Part shown: one piece after another, positions 21,366 to 33,351 of the stretch
Position numbering within the stretch: position 1 is the first letter of the stretch
Layout: the number at the start of each line of letters is the position of its first letter
Origin: Camellia lanceoleosa
Lineage: Eukaryota > Streptophyta > Magnoliopsida > Ericales > Theaceae
Length of the DNA stretch: 64,000 nucleotides
Direction: 5' to 3'
Assembly: GCA_025200525.1 (NCBI GenBank)
Contig: CM045762.1
Coordinates: 190,365,154-190,429,153 of the forward strand
The notes under the pieces: model-generated
Seen by the model: only the letters and a program-made list of their open reading frames with translations
Databases searched by the model: none
Told to the model about the DNA's origin: nothing
Made by a program: the position numbers and the translations under genes

Positions 21366-24360
21366 AGAACCATCCAGTCATTCCGAGGCTGTGAGTTGGC
21401 GCAGATGGGCCACCCATATTATGGGACTTCTTCATTTGCAACCAAGTAATGACTGTCGCGTCCGTCGGAATCTGCAACAATATTGCTTGATTTGCCAGAT
21501 TGTCCATTAGCGTCAAACCATAAGGGATTAGTGGGTCTTGCGGGTCCAAGCCTTGTAGGGAGTACAACCATGCCATACACTTGCGAATGCAGTCCGAGGC
21601 CGAATCTCCATACTCATAATGCACGCGGACTTCTTGTTGTTGTAATTTAACTGAAGATGCAAGGTTTTTCATGCTACTCGCCAAGAGCGATGCTTCCTCA
21701 CTTTGCCCTTTTTTCCGCTGTGGGTGTGTTGTGCGACTGAATTTGCATTTGCTCCCACCACTCGTAGGTGTGTCATCAGCGTGAATTGCCGATGACGTAG
21801 CATGTACAGTGACCGGGGTGTCCTCCTCTTGTGCACAAGTGTGGTAGATAGTGTGTTCATGCTGCGCGGATGGCTGGAAAGGGGCAAACCACTACTGTCC
21901 TCGCAGTCTTCTTCGTCTACCAGCAAAGGATTGTCCTCGGTGGCGACAGGTTCGAACGCTGCCCCTGGTGTCCATGCAAATTTCCTGGTTGACGTTGCAC
22001 CTCCATACACCCTTCGCATTAGGTCCATATGCTCAAACGGTTTCGTTTTGAACTTCAGTGCATTCTTGTCAATCTAGGAAAAACCAAAACATGTAAACAT
22101 AACTTAAAACAAGGAAGGAGGAGAAACACAACAGCCATGATGCATGTTTATATCAAAATATAAAAGATGAACCAAAGAGAGATTTTGAAAAAAGAATCCA
22201 AAAAAGTGATTTTGAAAGCTTTTTCAGATTTTCTGACTAACCAAACAAAAACCTTACAATTTTAAAAAAATTATCTAAAAAAGAGGAACCAAATAGTGTG
22301 AATAGTATGAACCACTAGTCTACAATTACCAAAATTTTCTATCATCAAAACAATGCCTTGGTAAAACAAAGGACGTGCAATAGAATTTAAATACTAAATA
22401 ACAATAGATTTCAGGTCTATATCAATAACAGAAAAATGGATAAAATGGCCAAAAAAGATCCCATTGATAAAAGAAAAATGAATGTCATTTGATGAGTTAA
22501 TCTACACACATTTCCTGATTCGAACATTCAATCTTCATAAACAAAAATCAAATAAGGAAGCAAAGCAGAGATAAATACATCACACAAGTAGGTGTTTGTG
22601 TAAATAGATGACGATAAGCTCTGATCGCAAAACATACAAGAAGACCTCAAATGCAAGACAACCCCATTAGGAATCGGATGAATTCACATGTGGAATTTTC
22701 TACATTATAAATCTGATCCTGTAAAAACCCACTGGATGAGCAAAATGCAAGCATGTAGAAAACTCATAACACAAAACCCAGAACAATTCTTCGACATAGT
22801 ATCCCTTTTGTTTAGCTTATTAGTCCATGAATTCCCACCTAACTCAACCAAATAGGACTATTAGACATACTCATACACATTCAAATTCAAATGTTCAATT
22901 CCCAAAGCAAAGATTCTGGATTTAATCTTCATTTATTTGCCCACATTTTTCAAATCAACAAAGCAAAACATCAAAGGTATAAATTAACAAAACGCCCAAA
23001 AATCCAAAAAGCCTTCATTTTCAAATAAAAAAATTGTCGATAAAAAGCACAAAATTCAAGAAAATTCAGGAAACCACATATAAATGTCTGTATTTATAAA
23101 CGCAAGCACTGTTTACATTTACATTTTAAATATAAACATTTTAATTAAAACAATAAATTTTGATGATAAGAAAAAGAAAAAGAAAAAGAAAAAGAAAAAT
23201 ACTTCATCTACATAATTTTCTTCCATAAACCTCTCGAATGACGTGACAAGAAAATGTTAAATTAATGATTCACATTCCTACACTCTTCTCTTCCTTTAAA
23301 ACTTTATAGTCATTTTTGCCAAGTCATTTAAAAAGTTTATAGAGTAAAATTTGGTAGATATAGCACTGCTGAAAAAAATAATAATAATAATTTCGGGATC
23401 GATATAATTTTTCTTTATGAAGTTGATCATTGAACTTGAAACTAGTTTCTCTCCCATGTACCTTCGCTTCAACCTTTTCTCAAACATAGGAAATCACAAT
23501 ACAAAGTGTTGACTCTTCTTTGATTGACACGTGTCACTTTAGAAGAAATATAGACGAAATGCTCATTTGAATTCATTTCACATCTACATCGATTATATGC
23601 TTTTATACCAAGCAGGAAAAAAAAAATTACAACTCAAATTTTTTTAAAAATATTTTTCCTAAACAAAATTATGAGGACAAATAAAAAACTTTTAAAAAAT
23701 AAAAATTACAATGTTTTATTAAAGTTCTCCATCAATCATCATGAAATCTTTATTTACATTTCATTTCGGACAACTTGGCAACTTGGCAACTTGGCAAGTA
23801 TAACAATGGTTGTTGGGGTGAAAAGTAGGTGTCTAACCAGGTTTAGTTCTTGTTTTTGGTCACATTAAAATATTAATGAAGAATTTTTAAAAATATATAT
23901 TGTAACATATGCGTGACTATCACGTTGGATGTTAGAAACAAGAATGTGGAATTGTTACCTTATCATAATGGGCCCACCAGTCGTCGAATGCTTGTATCAA
24001 ACCAGTTACTTCATTGTAAATTATGCCAGTTGGCCCATGCCTGCTGTCCATCAGGCGTGACCATGGCTACCAATCCTTTTCCAGTAACACGTACTTGTTT
24101 TGCAGTTGCTTCACATCATGGACCTTATGTGTACGCTCCTCGAAGGCCTTGGTGACAGCCCTGTATCTGTGCATTGTCATTGTATGGAAGCTTCCCTTGA
24201 AACCTGAGTCCAACTCTTTGATAACAAGTTGCAAGAACATGTGCACCGTGTCAGAGTCCCAATTTGCTTTGTGCACATTTGCGGATTGCTGTTGAGATTG
24301 TTTACCACCATGCTTACGCAAATGTTTCGAAGGTGTCGACTGCGATTGTGAGTGCTCCAT
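21366..24360 (-). pseudogene. PIF/Harbinger Myb/SANT-like protein gene, broken, one long intron
   Basis: Exon 1 (24360-23959) starts MEHSQSQSTPSK and encodes the Myb/SANT-like trihelix domain: W-D...VHMFLQLVIKELDSG, AVTKAFEERT, VHDVKQLQNKYVLLEKDW and W-S-RLMDSRHGPTG, ending FDDWWAHYDK at a GTAACA donor. Exon 2 (22073-21366) starts after a CTAG acceptor with IDKNALKFKTKPFEHMDLM and holds the LYG-like and AWTPG motif, an acidic-serine region, and a conserved C-terminal helix region (MAWLYSLQGLDPQDPLIPYG). The intron is about 1.9 kb. Breaks are a TAG after EKDW (24067-24069) and a frameshift in the middle of exon 2 (about 21700-21830). In this superfamily the protein binds transposon ends and helps the transposase enter the nucleus. 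Confidence 0.82.
22074..23958. other. Intron of the Myb-like gene
   Basis: AT-rich, without recognisable genes. It contains a hexanucleotide microsatellite (GAAAAA)n at about 23165-23200. Confidence 0.6.
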
Positions 24361-25877
24361 TTCGGTACTACAATCCAACAGTAATTGTGGCATATGTCAA
24401 AAAGCAACATTGTGACAACATGAAAATGGTAAATAACAATATTTATTTAAGAAATTGCCATCCATTTCCTTTTAGTTTAAAAAATTAGTAATGATATATT
24501 TGTCTGTTCGTAGTTTAAATTGCTATCCATTTCCTTTTACTTAAAAAATACCTATCGTCCTATTAATGTCATACCCTCTCATACTGGAGCCAACTCCTCT
24601 CATACGCTAACGATGCCGGAAACAAGTAACCATTACTGATTCAAGAAATTTCCTTCAAATGTCAAATCTTCAACCTTAAACCTTCTATTGAATCAGCAAA
24701 TACATAGTGATGATGCCCCAATTTGCCCCAATTGTTTTGAAACACTAATCTCCATTTTGTTTTCTAGATGTTTTTAACAAGCAAAAAAGAAACAGACCAA
24801 AATGGTTGACACATCAAGTGAGAATTTAAAGACCAAACAAACTCAAGCTTTGTGAAATATCCAAACCGAAAATTGTGAACATTACAAGCATATCATCACA
24901 TAACCAGGAGAGAGAAAAAAAAAGAAAAAAAATGTCAAAATAGAAAATATTTTTTGAATGGGTATCTGAGAAAAAAAAAAGCTTTACAGAACCTTAAATA
25001 CCCAAAACCATCACACACCCAGAAGAAAAAATCTACAAATTTTTTGAAGGGCTTTGTGGGTAATCTTCACCGACCAAAAAGAAAGAGACCCAGAAGGCTA
25101 AAACATCGACCCACGCATATAGTATGATAGAGCAGTTAGGTTATGGGGCAGCCATTACAGACAAAGGAAAGTGGAGGAACAGAGGAGAGAGGCGAGAGTG
25201 ATGAAGAAGGTAAAGAAAAGAAAAGGTTGGAAAGTGGAAGTGTGAGAGTGGAGAGAGTTATTAATTCGGGCGATTCAGGGGGCTCATTTTCGAGCTACAT
25301 AGCAGTTCTGAATGGGGAAATGTACATAATTAGTTTAGGAAAAATCTAAGATTTTCTTTGTACCTACCAAATCGTCGAAAATGGGGAAATGTACAGAATT
25401 GGTTCACATGCCCAAAATCAGTGGCGTGGAAGAGATGTTACCTTGTTTTTTGGGGGATACGGGGCCAAAGTAGTGTAGATCTGGTTGGCGGTGGTGCAGA
25501 TTTGGATAAGGGATGGTCCTTCCTGTCGGTTACAGTTTTCAGGTGATCGTGTCGAGGTCTGCCTTTGGCACGACTGTGGCGGTGGTGCAAGGTGAAGGGT
25601 GTGACGGATCTCCGGCAGTGGGCGGTGTGTCTTTGACGGACTAGACTTGTTCAACCGACTGAGGGTTTTTGGCTTGCCGTTCTTGCAAATGGAGGTTGGA
25701 GAAGGAACGGGGCTTTCTAATAGCGTATATTTGTGATATATTCGACTCAGATGCAGCAACAAAAAAGAAGAGCAGAAACATAATTTTACCCTCTACAGAG
25801 TCAGACAGGTTTTGCTTTCAATGCATAGAGATGAGGTAACTTTTTGGCTTTTTTTTTTTTTTAATCTTTTTTAGTAG
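24361..25877. other. PIF/Harbinger 5' non-coding region
   Basis: Between the Myb-like gene and the right terminus. Two short plus-strand frames (25143-25349 and 25358-25546) have no family features and are not called. G-rich and T-rich runs near 25490-25860. Confidence 0.5.
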
Positions 25878-25892
25878 ATCCCAAACCAACCC
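25878..25892 (-). repeat. Right terminal inverted repeat of the PIF/Harbinger element
   Basis: The minus strand reads GGGTTGGTTTGGGAT, matching the left end at 13 of 15 positions. It is followed outward by the TAA duplication (25893-25895). Confidence 0.8.
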
Positions 25893-26150
25893 TAAATCTT
25901 CCCACTCTCTGTTTCTCTTTTCTTCCTTTTCTTTTCTATTTTTTCTTTCTTTTTCCTCATCTCGTGTTTGTTGTGTAACTTTGCCTTGATTGTTGCCTCT
26001 GTTTATGGGCAATTCTGTAGAGAAACAAACAAAACAAAATAAGGTGATGGAGTAGGTAAAGTTTTGCAGCACAGTAAATTAGTATGCAATTTTTAATATA
26101 ATAATATATAAAATATTTAAAACATATAAAAATATATAAAATTATAAATT
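25893..26150 (-). repeat. Dispersed repeat, copy 2 (inverted copy of 11262-11510)
   Basis: Reverse complement of 11262-11510 with about 80-85% identity by eye. The match begins immediately outside the PIF/Harbinger element, which indicates that the transposon inserted at or in this repeat. Confidence 0.8.
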
Positions 26151-26937
26151 AATAGACTAATAAAATGTATTTTAGAGGGTTAAATGTGTAACATTTAGAC
26201 TCCGATCACACCCCCAACTTACATTTTGCTAATTCTCGATCAAAACAAATTAAATATAAAATAAAATAAAATCCATCTATGAAGTTTTCGTAAGGAATAC
26301 GATTATATTTAGTATATGCAACTAACCTTTGAACCCCTAAGTTATCCCTAATAGACGAGTTGTAGTCTCGTGAAGGTTTACAAAGAATATATCAACAAAA
26401 TTTAGAATTTTCTCTCCCTTTTTTTTTAAAACAATTTTTTTTCAAAAAAATATTTATATAGAGAATTGTTAATTTTAATATATTAGCAAAAGAATTGTCA
26501 GAGTTTAGAACACTAGCAATTAATAAAAATAATTTATCTATCTCAAATTTCAATGTGTGTAAATTATAGCCAACAAAAATATTATTTAATCTCAAAATGG
26601 AATAAGACTCTAGTTTTATCAGAAGCATGCTTCGACTCAATTCTCTCCAGTTTACTCTAAACAAATGAAGCATTCTGAAATGATTCAGTTCACTAGTGTA
26701 TGTATGTGAGAGAAAACTTTTGTTTAACAAATTAAAAAAAAAATTCACATTTAGAAATGAAAAATGTTGTATAGAAAAATAAAATAAAATAAATAAAGCG
26801 TCGTTGACATTGGCTATGGTAGCCAACTTTTTTGTGTTGAAACTTTTTTAGCCTCGTTTAGTTTTTGTTTTTGGATTTTTTTTGACTTTTGTGAGAGAAA
26901 AAGTGTAATAATTATGGTTTGGATGTGACATTTTGTT
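26151..26937. other. AT-rich non-coding stretch
   Basis: No gene supported. A minus-strand frame over 26392-26826 is Phe/Leu/Asn-rich, as random AT-rich DNA would give. Confidence 0.5.
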
Positions 26938-27980
26938 AGGAATGGCAACGGGTCGGGGATCACACTTTCCGTCCCCGATCCTCGATGGTGGAAATAGCCC
27001 CGTCCCCGATCCTCGATGGGGAACCTATCACCGCCCCCGTCCCCGTCCCCTAACGGGGATCGGGTTTCCCCGACCCCGAAAATTCCCTGACCAAAAAATT
27101 AAAAAAAAAAAATTCAACTCGACACATTTACAAGAATTCATCAACAACAAATCTAACATATTTATCAACAACAGATGATTCGTATCTTCATTTTCTTGAT
27201 CTTCATCAGCACATTACAATAGATCATTATTTTACAACAAATCAACAAATCAGAGAGAGAGAGAGAGAGAGAGAGATTTTCAACTACAAATTTTCATTTT
27301 CTTGATCTTCATCAACAAACAGATCAACAAATCTAACACATTCATCAACAAATCTAACACATATCAACATCTTCATCTTCATCATCATCATTTTCAGATC
27401 TGAAGAATAAAATCAAAAAACATAAAGAGAACAAAATCAAAAAATAGAGAGAGAGAGAGGGAGAGAGAGAAGGAGATACCATGAAAGGGAAAGGAGGAGA
27501 AGCAGCCAGTGAGGGAGAGAGGAGGAGCTGCAGTGAGGAACGATGGTGAGAGAAGACCCGTCGCCGACCAAACCAGGGAGAGAGAGAGAGAGAAGAGGAG
27601 ATACCATGAGAGAGAGAGAGAGAGAGATGAGGAGATACCGTAAGAGGGAGAAAATGAGAAGTCGCCAGTGAAGGAGAAAGAAGGAGCGGAGGTGAAGAGC
27701 GGCGGTGAGGGAGGAGCCGCTGCCGACCAAACTGATGAAGGAGAGGCGGTGAGGAACGGAGGTCATGTATGAGAGAGAGAGAAAGGGAGGCGATGTTTGT
27801 GTGTGGGTGTTCTGCAAACAGATATCCAAACCCGACACACAAACATATTCTATATAAACAGTGGCAAAATAGTAATTTTACGTCGGAAGGCAACCAGGGC
27901 GGGGATCGGGGGCGGGGTCGGGCCAAGGCTAGGTCCGAGTTCGGGGCTGAAACATGTATGCCTGTCTCCGGCCCGTCAGG
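26938..27980. mobile_element. Possible non-autonomous element with a GGCAACGGG-type end, cut by element A
   Basis: The left end AGGAATGGCAACGGGTCGGG, followed by CCCCGTCCCCGATCC words, is of a type widespread in plant genomes at the ends of non-autonomous DNA elements. The right part (27880-27975) is again GGGGCGGGG-rich and stops at the element A LTR. In between are (GA)n runs (27253-27280 and 27440-27660) that give long but meaningless open frames. The true right end is presumably beyond element A, outside the window, so this call is tentative. Confidence 0.35.
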
Positions 27981-28169
27981 TATAGTGACCCCAATCTTTT
28001 CCCATTTTGGTTGTTGTATCCGGACTTAGGTTCCGTGGATCCAGTTGTTATATAATTGTTGTTGTCGTCCTTTAATTCCTTGTCATTTGAGTTATAGGAT
28101 GTGATGGGCAGGTTTCTTACAGGTTGGTTGTGTTTGGGAGCCAAGTGTTGCTACCCAGAATTTTGGTCC

Positions 28170-28550
28170 TTCGCTCGAGCGAGCAGTTTGTCGCTCGAGC
28201 GAGCTCTTTGCTTTTGTTCCTTCGCTCGAGCCAGGGTTTCTTCGCTCGAGCGAGAGTTGTGTTTTGTGCCTGGTGGCTTGAGTCAGTGTTTCTTTTCTCT
28301 AGCGAGCGACTGCATTTAGTATAGACCTGAGAGCTGTGTTTCTTGGCTCGAGCGATATTTCTTTCGCTCGAGTGAGCGAGGTGTATGTTTTCGAGTTCCT
28401 CGCTCGAGCGAGCATTCTGTCGCACAAGCGTGCTTCTGGGTTGCAGACCTGAAGCTTCGAGTTCTTGGCTCGAGCGAGACTTTCTTCGCTCGAGCGAGGT
28501 TTTCTGTGTCTGCTCGCTCGAGCGACCAAGTCTTCGCTTGAGCGAGCCTG
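28170..28550 (+). repeat. CGCTCGAGCG palindrome cluster in the element A LTR
   Basis: About eleven copies of TCGCTCGAGCGA or close variants in 380 bp, just upstream of the TATA-like word. Each holds a CTCGAG core with CpG pairs. The 3' LTR shows several of these changed to CTCAAG or CTCAATTGAG, as expected from decay of methylated CpG. Confidence 0.9.
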
Positions 28551-28559
28551 TTATATATC
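28551..28559 (+). promoter_or_regulatory. TATA-like box of the element A LTR
   Basis: TTATATATC lies right after the palindrome cluster and before a CT-rich leader. This is the only good TATA word in this part of the LTR, so it probably marks the U3/R promoter. Confidence 0.5.
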
Positions 28560-30159
28560 AGAACGCAGCAGCAGTTTTAAACATCACTTTTTCATCCTCT
28601 TTTGTTTTAAAAACCCTAGGTCCGTGTTCTCTCTCCCTCCACTCACCTTCTCTCTTAGGTTTCATCTGTTTTTAGGGTGTTTCTACCCTAGGTTCTTTAT
28701 TAAAAAGATAGAGGGTCGTGAGGGCTTTATTTTAATTTGAAGATTTGGCGGTTTGGAGCACTTTTGATTTTGGGACATCATCTCCATTTGAGTTCTTCAC
28801 TTCAAGGTAGGGATACCCTACTCCATACTATACGTTTTGTCATAAGTTTTAGTCTTTTTGATATGTTGGTGTAGTTTGGGAATTTTGGGAAAGTTAGGGT
28901 TTGAGTTATGATTTGAGAAAAAGGGAATTTTTATATATTAAATTCCATGTGATTGTAAGTCATGAAAAATGACATTGGTAGTGTTAATTTGAGAAAATTG
29001 AACCTTAGGGTTAATTTTTGAAGAAAGGGTGGAAAACCCTAATTGTTGTAATAAATTAATTTGTATAATTAATTTTGGGAAATTGTGAAATTAAGTTTAA
29101 TTCATGAAATTGGGAAATTATGAGATTAAATGGCGTAGTTGGATAATTTAATCACTCACCTATGAGAATGTTGAGGTTACATTTGTTGATACATTTATTT
29201 CCTGTTTAGAAATAATTGTTTTGGGCTATCGGTGGAGGATAGTCGTGATTGTTGTAGACATTGCATGCTGATTAGGGAAAACTGAAACTAATCACATTGA
29301 ATAGGTCATTGAGTATGACGGATAAATTAATACAAAAAATCTGTGTATTGATTGAGTATGTTATATGACAAGTGTTTAATACATTGTATATGCATATTGT
29401 TTGGTAGGAGATAGGGGATGTACTCCATGGTTTGAGGGAAGATAGGGGATGGACTCTCAAACCTGTTTAGGAGGAGAAAGGGGATGGACTCCATTAGTAC
29501 AACAAATTATGTGTACTTATTGATTTATGGAAGTGTTGTAGAATGAGGCTTAGTCTCATTGGAATTATTGATGTTGGAAGTGATGTTTATGTGAGATGTA
29601 GTCTCATGTTATAGTTTGGCCAGGTTCTGAGCCATGTCTGTATAATTGGAAAGTGAATAATAACGGAAAGTGAAATATGTCATGGACATTATTGTCATGA
29701 AATTGGATAGTGATGTAATGGATTTAAAAGTGTTAACCATCTATTGAATGCTATTGCTTTAGTCAATTCTTATATTTGGTTTAGTATATTTCTGCTGGGT
29801 TGTGGCTCACCCTATACGGGAACATCATTTTCAGGTTCAGGTGACATCCTACCTCCAAGGACTTAGCTTGGGAGGATTTGGAGTTGAAGACTATGTTTAG
29901 TTAGTTGTTATTTTGTTTTGTTTTGATATTACAAGTAAACTCAAGCCAAGGGCTTAATGTGTAGTTGAGTTAGTACTCAAACTTTTGTATCCAAGTGTTA
30001 GCTTGGAAAGATGTAAGCCCGTAGGGCATTTACTTTTATTATTACATGTAATGTCTTTTAATAAGTTTACTCTGATGAATGGAATAATGTTTTGTTTTTC
30101 TTAAATAATGCATGTCAATATTATGTATGCTATGAGTTTATTTTGAGGGCATGACAACT

Positions 30160-30171
30160 TGGTATCAGAGC
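30160..30171 (+). other. Primer binding site of element A (initiator tRNA-Met type)
   Basis: TGGTATCAGAGC, three bases after the LTR end. It is the standard complement of the 3' end of plant initiator tRNA-Met used by chromoviruses. Confidence 0.95.
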
Positions 30172-30559
30172 GTACCGGGTTTGAATACTTTGGGTACGTG
30201 GGAAGTGATTAGTATCACAATGGGTTCATCTCGTTTGATAGAGACTTAGCTGTACTGTTATATGCTTATGTGATAACATGTTTATGTGACTATGTGGGTA
30301 TGGAATGTAGTTTCTAGGATGTTGATTGGATCCTTGAGTTTCTATGAGTCTTGTTGGAAAAGCACTTGATCAATGCTGTTTCCAACCGGAACTCTAGTAA
30401 CGCCTCGGGACTGTCATTATCCAGGAATGAAATTCGTAGGTGCTTATGTGATTATGTGCTTATGTGGAGTGAATTACTGTTGTCCAATGCATTAGGACGC
30501 GAGTGTTATAGTTTTGGCACATTTATTAGAGTGCTAACGTCTTTGTTACCTTTATTAGG
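30172..30559. other. Element A leader between primer site and gag
   Basis: No coding content; the usual untranslated leader of the element. Confidence 0.6.
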
Positions 30560-30875
30560 ATGTTAGGACGAGGACGAGGACGAGGACGAGGGCGTGGGCG
30601 TGGGCGTGGTAGGCAGGAGATGCCTATACCGGATGAGATTCTGGAGCAGCAGGAGAGTGTTGGCTGTGCCGAGAGATAACAGGGGCATTCAGGGAATGCA
30701 TGGGCATTCTCAGAGCTGAGAATCAAGCCTAGGTTCATGCCGCAGATGCAGGACCTTCTTTTCTGAAGAGGGAATTCTTCCGGTCTAACCCGGACGAGTT
30801 TTTGGGTGATCCAAAAGAGCCGCTTAAGGCAGATGAATGGCTCAAACAGACAACGAAGACATTTGAGATGCTTGG
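30560..30875 (+). pseudogene. Element A gag, 5' piece
   Basis: The ATG at 30560 opens a frame starting MLGRGRGRGRGRG, a basic Gly-Arg start common in Tekay gag. It stops after about 40 codons (TAA near 30677). Further on the frame reads REFFRSNPDEFLGD, then ADEWLKQTTKTFEMLGV, the start of the retrotransposon gag domain, which ends where element B inserted. The remainder continues at 58953. Confidence 0.85.
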
Positions 30876-32149
30876 TGTACCGTGGGCTTCACTCTACAGT
30901 TCGAACTCGATTTGTGTCACGGTTCTAAATCTGAACCAAAGAGTCCAAATCCGGCAAATCGTTTGAGAAAACAGATTTTTTGAAAAGTAGTGCCAAACAT
31001 GGACTGCTTTGCCAAATTACAGAGTCGCCACCTAAATATTTTAAAATGGGAAATTTAGGAAACCCTGGCTCGGTGCCGAAGGCCACATGTCCGTCATCAC
31101 CAAAGTGGTCTTGGCTCGGGAGCTTGGGTACGATCGGGGAAGGTCAGCTATGAGCACCCCCTTTCGCCCGGTCCGAAGACCGGCCTCTACTAACCGTGAT
31201 ATCCGTTTTTGAAAACATTACGTGTTCTTATTCCAATTATTTGGCCTAGAATTACTATGTGATGCGCACAACACAAAAGTATAGACTAGATTGCCTAACT
31301 TGGAAATAAACATTGCATATCCGTTTTGTCTCGAAAAACGTGTTGGATTTTGCTACTCGCAAGTAGGCTAAAATACGGATTTCAATGAGTTGTTCCAACT
31401 CAGGCAGTCCAACCTCCACCCACAGGCATTCAAACAGTTTATCATGTAAGCATTTAGCCGCATGGCGAGCATACTATCATGGTAAACATTCACACGCATG
31501 CGATATGCTAAAGCCATAAAAACTTACATCGTACTCCGTGCCAAAACAATAAACTAGTTAGCAAACATGCATGACCTAGTTCATGTTAAGTAGCTAATGC
31601 ATCACACACAGAGATGTAATCTAGAGTAGGCTCGGCTAACCCTAAACATGGCACATGAGATGCAACAACTATCACGCATTCAATTTGGAATTGAAAGTGC
31701 GATGCAGTTTACATGATGTGCCGAGCCCGAATGCATGTAAACAAATGCATGAATGCACACATGCATTGCATAAGGTATGCTAAAATAAACATGCCCTAGT
31801 CCATTACCATAAGCAGGTAAATAAAAGGGATAGAAAGAAATGGGGATTGGAAGACATGCACCCACTCACACACACTTATTACATTTTTGCCCTCGCTCGA
31901 AGGGACCAAAATAATAATACAGAACCGAATAACTAATTAACTACACAAGCTAATTAATTATTACAAATCAACTAAATTAATTAAATAAAATAATTAATCT
32001 AATTGAACAGAAAACGCCTCGGGATGAGGGCCAAATGCAGCGCGTGCTCGAAACCTGCTCGGAACCGCACTGCCATGCACGGATTGCCTCTGTTTTCCCT
32101 GCTATCCTCTTCTGAAAATTGCCAAAGTCCCAGAAGTGCCTCTCAGGGC

Positions 32150-32290
32150 ACTGGGGAGTACCACCGGCTGGGGTAGAGCACCACCGGCTGAAGGAGGATG
32201 CCACCGGCACAGAATTGTTCCATCGGCTGGGAAAACACTGCCGGTCGGCACTAAAAAGTGCCGGTCGGCACAAAATGTTCTGCAGATCCT
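32150..32290. repeat. Cluster of CACCGGCTG and GTGCCGGTCGGCAC words
   Basis: Repeated CCACCGGCTG words followed by GTGCCGGTCGGCAC quasi-palindromes. The same set occurs at 42925-43032 in the same LTR, in the second LTR at the matching positions (56530-56650 and 58660-58765), and inside the element just before the PMD gene promoter (46560-46680). Confidence 0.8.
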
Positions 32291-33351
32291 GCAACTCACA
32301 GTAGTAGAGGACAAACTATGCATGGCAAGGCAATTCAAAACATGTATGCACAAAACACATTCCCTATCGTGTTATTGATTCAAGGGGGCATGTGCCTCGG
32401 TTCCCGGACCACCAATCGCGCATTTTCATGCATGATGGCCCTAAGAACCAAGAATGCAACTTCACTTTCAAACGCATGCAAAACACATAGGCACAAAAGG
32501 GTGCCAAACCTCTATCAAACTCACTTCAAGAGGCTTGGCATGCATGTCAATGTGGTGCAATCCTAAGCATGTTAAACTAGTATGCAATATGGACAATGCA
32601 AGGTGCTCATGCAAGCATACAAACAAGCATATGAAGCAAGCATGCAAACCAATGGAATAATGGATTTAGACATGAGTTAGGTAACTCAAAAAGACCTAAA
32701 ACCAGTGGCTAAAGTGCCTACAATTGGGGACTAAACACACACACACACATGCACATGTTAAGGCACCCACTCCAAGGCACAAACAAAACGACATTCAAGC
32801 ACACTTGAGATGATTCAAACATGGACTATTAGCATGCAACTTAGGCTCTCAAATCATTTCAAACATGATGCCAAATCATGCAACAAATCAAATCAAACAA
32901 AGCATGCAAATAGCCTAGGCTTAAGGCAAGCTAATAGGGCATTAAACCACACTTTGCACAAACATACATGGCATGCACCAATCAACCAAAAACAGGTTTC
33001 TAGCATGTCAAAACAAAGCCAAATGGCTACTTAGATGGCATCTAAGAGTCATTAAATCAAAGGCATGCATTGAAGCCAAAACAAGGGGCATATAACACAA
33101 GCTTAAGAAGTCACGAAGGAGCATGCAAGGTAAGCATACAAGCACACCAAATGGACTGAAATAGCATGCTAGGTGATTCCAAACCATCAAAACAATGCAA
33201 ACAAAGGCATGCTACACATCCAAACTCTTAAGGCCAACAAGCCAAATGCAAAGGGGCTATATTAAACATGCCGAGATTGACCAAAATACTTATGGACAGA
33301 CCTAAAACATGGAAATATAAGCACAAAATCTTCACAAATGCAAGCCTAAAA

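Larger units (their letters stand above)
14304..25892 (-). mobile_element. PIF/Harbinger DNA transposon, full length, decayed, with a nested solo LTR
   Basis: The terminal inverted repeats GGGGTTGTTTGGGAT (14304-14318) and its partner at 25878-25892 (minus strand GGGTTGGTTTGGGAT) match at 13 of 15 positions. Both are flanked by the 3-bp duplication TAA (14301-14303 and 25893-25895), the size and type typical of PIF/Harbinger. Inside, on the minus strand, lie the two expected genes: a Myb/SANT-like protein (21366-24360) and a DDE transposase (15013-19676). The span is 11.6 kb, or about 9.2 kb without the solo LTR at 16197-18561. That is large for the superfamily, mainly because of long introns and non-coding spacers. 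Both genes carry stops or frameshifts, so the element is not autonomous now. Confidence 0.85.
27981..30156 (+). repeat. 5' LTR of element A
   Basis: It starts TATAGTGACCCCAATC and ends TTGAGGGCATGACA, 2176 bp, directly followed by the primer binding site. It shows the family blocks: the CTCGAG palindrome cluster (28170-28550), a polypyrimidine leader, repeated GGAGATAGGGGATGGACTC words (29405-29495) and the CACCCTATACGGGAACATCA block near 29808. Confidence 0.95.

Noticed and set aside
25143..25546. Two plus-strand frames as small host genes
   Set aside because: Inside the PIF/Harbinger 5' region, no homology recognised, ordinary length for chance frames.
27354..27926. 190-codon minus-strand frame with apparent hydrophobic stretches
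   Set aside because: Composition follows (GA)n and GGAGAG runs; two overlapping frames look the same.
31977..32380. Overlapping frames repeated at 56350-56750 in both LTRs of element B
   Set aside because: Conservation is explained by LTR identity; frames overlap on both strands and match no family.
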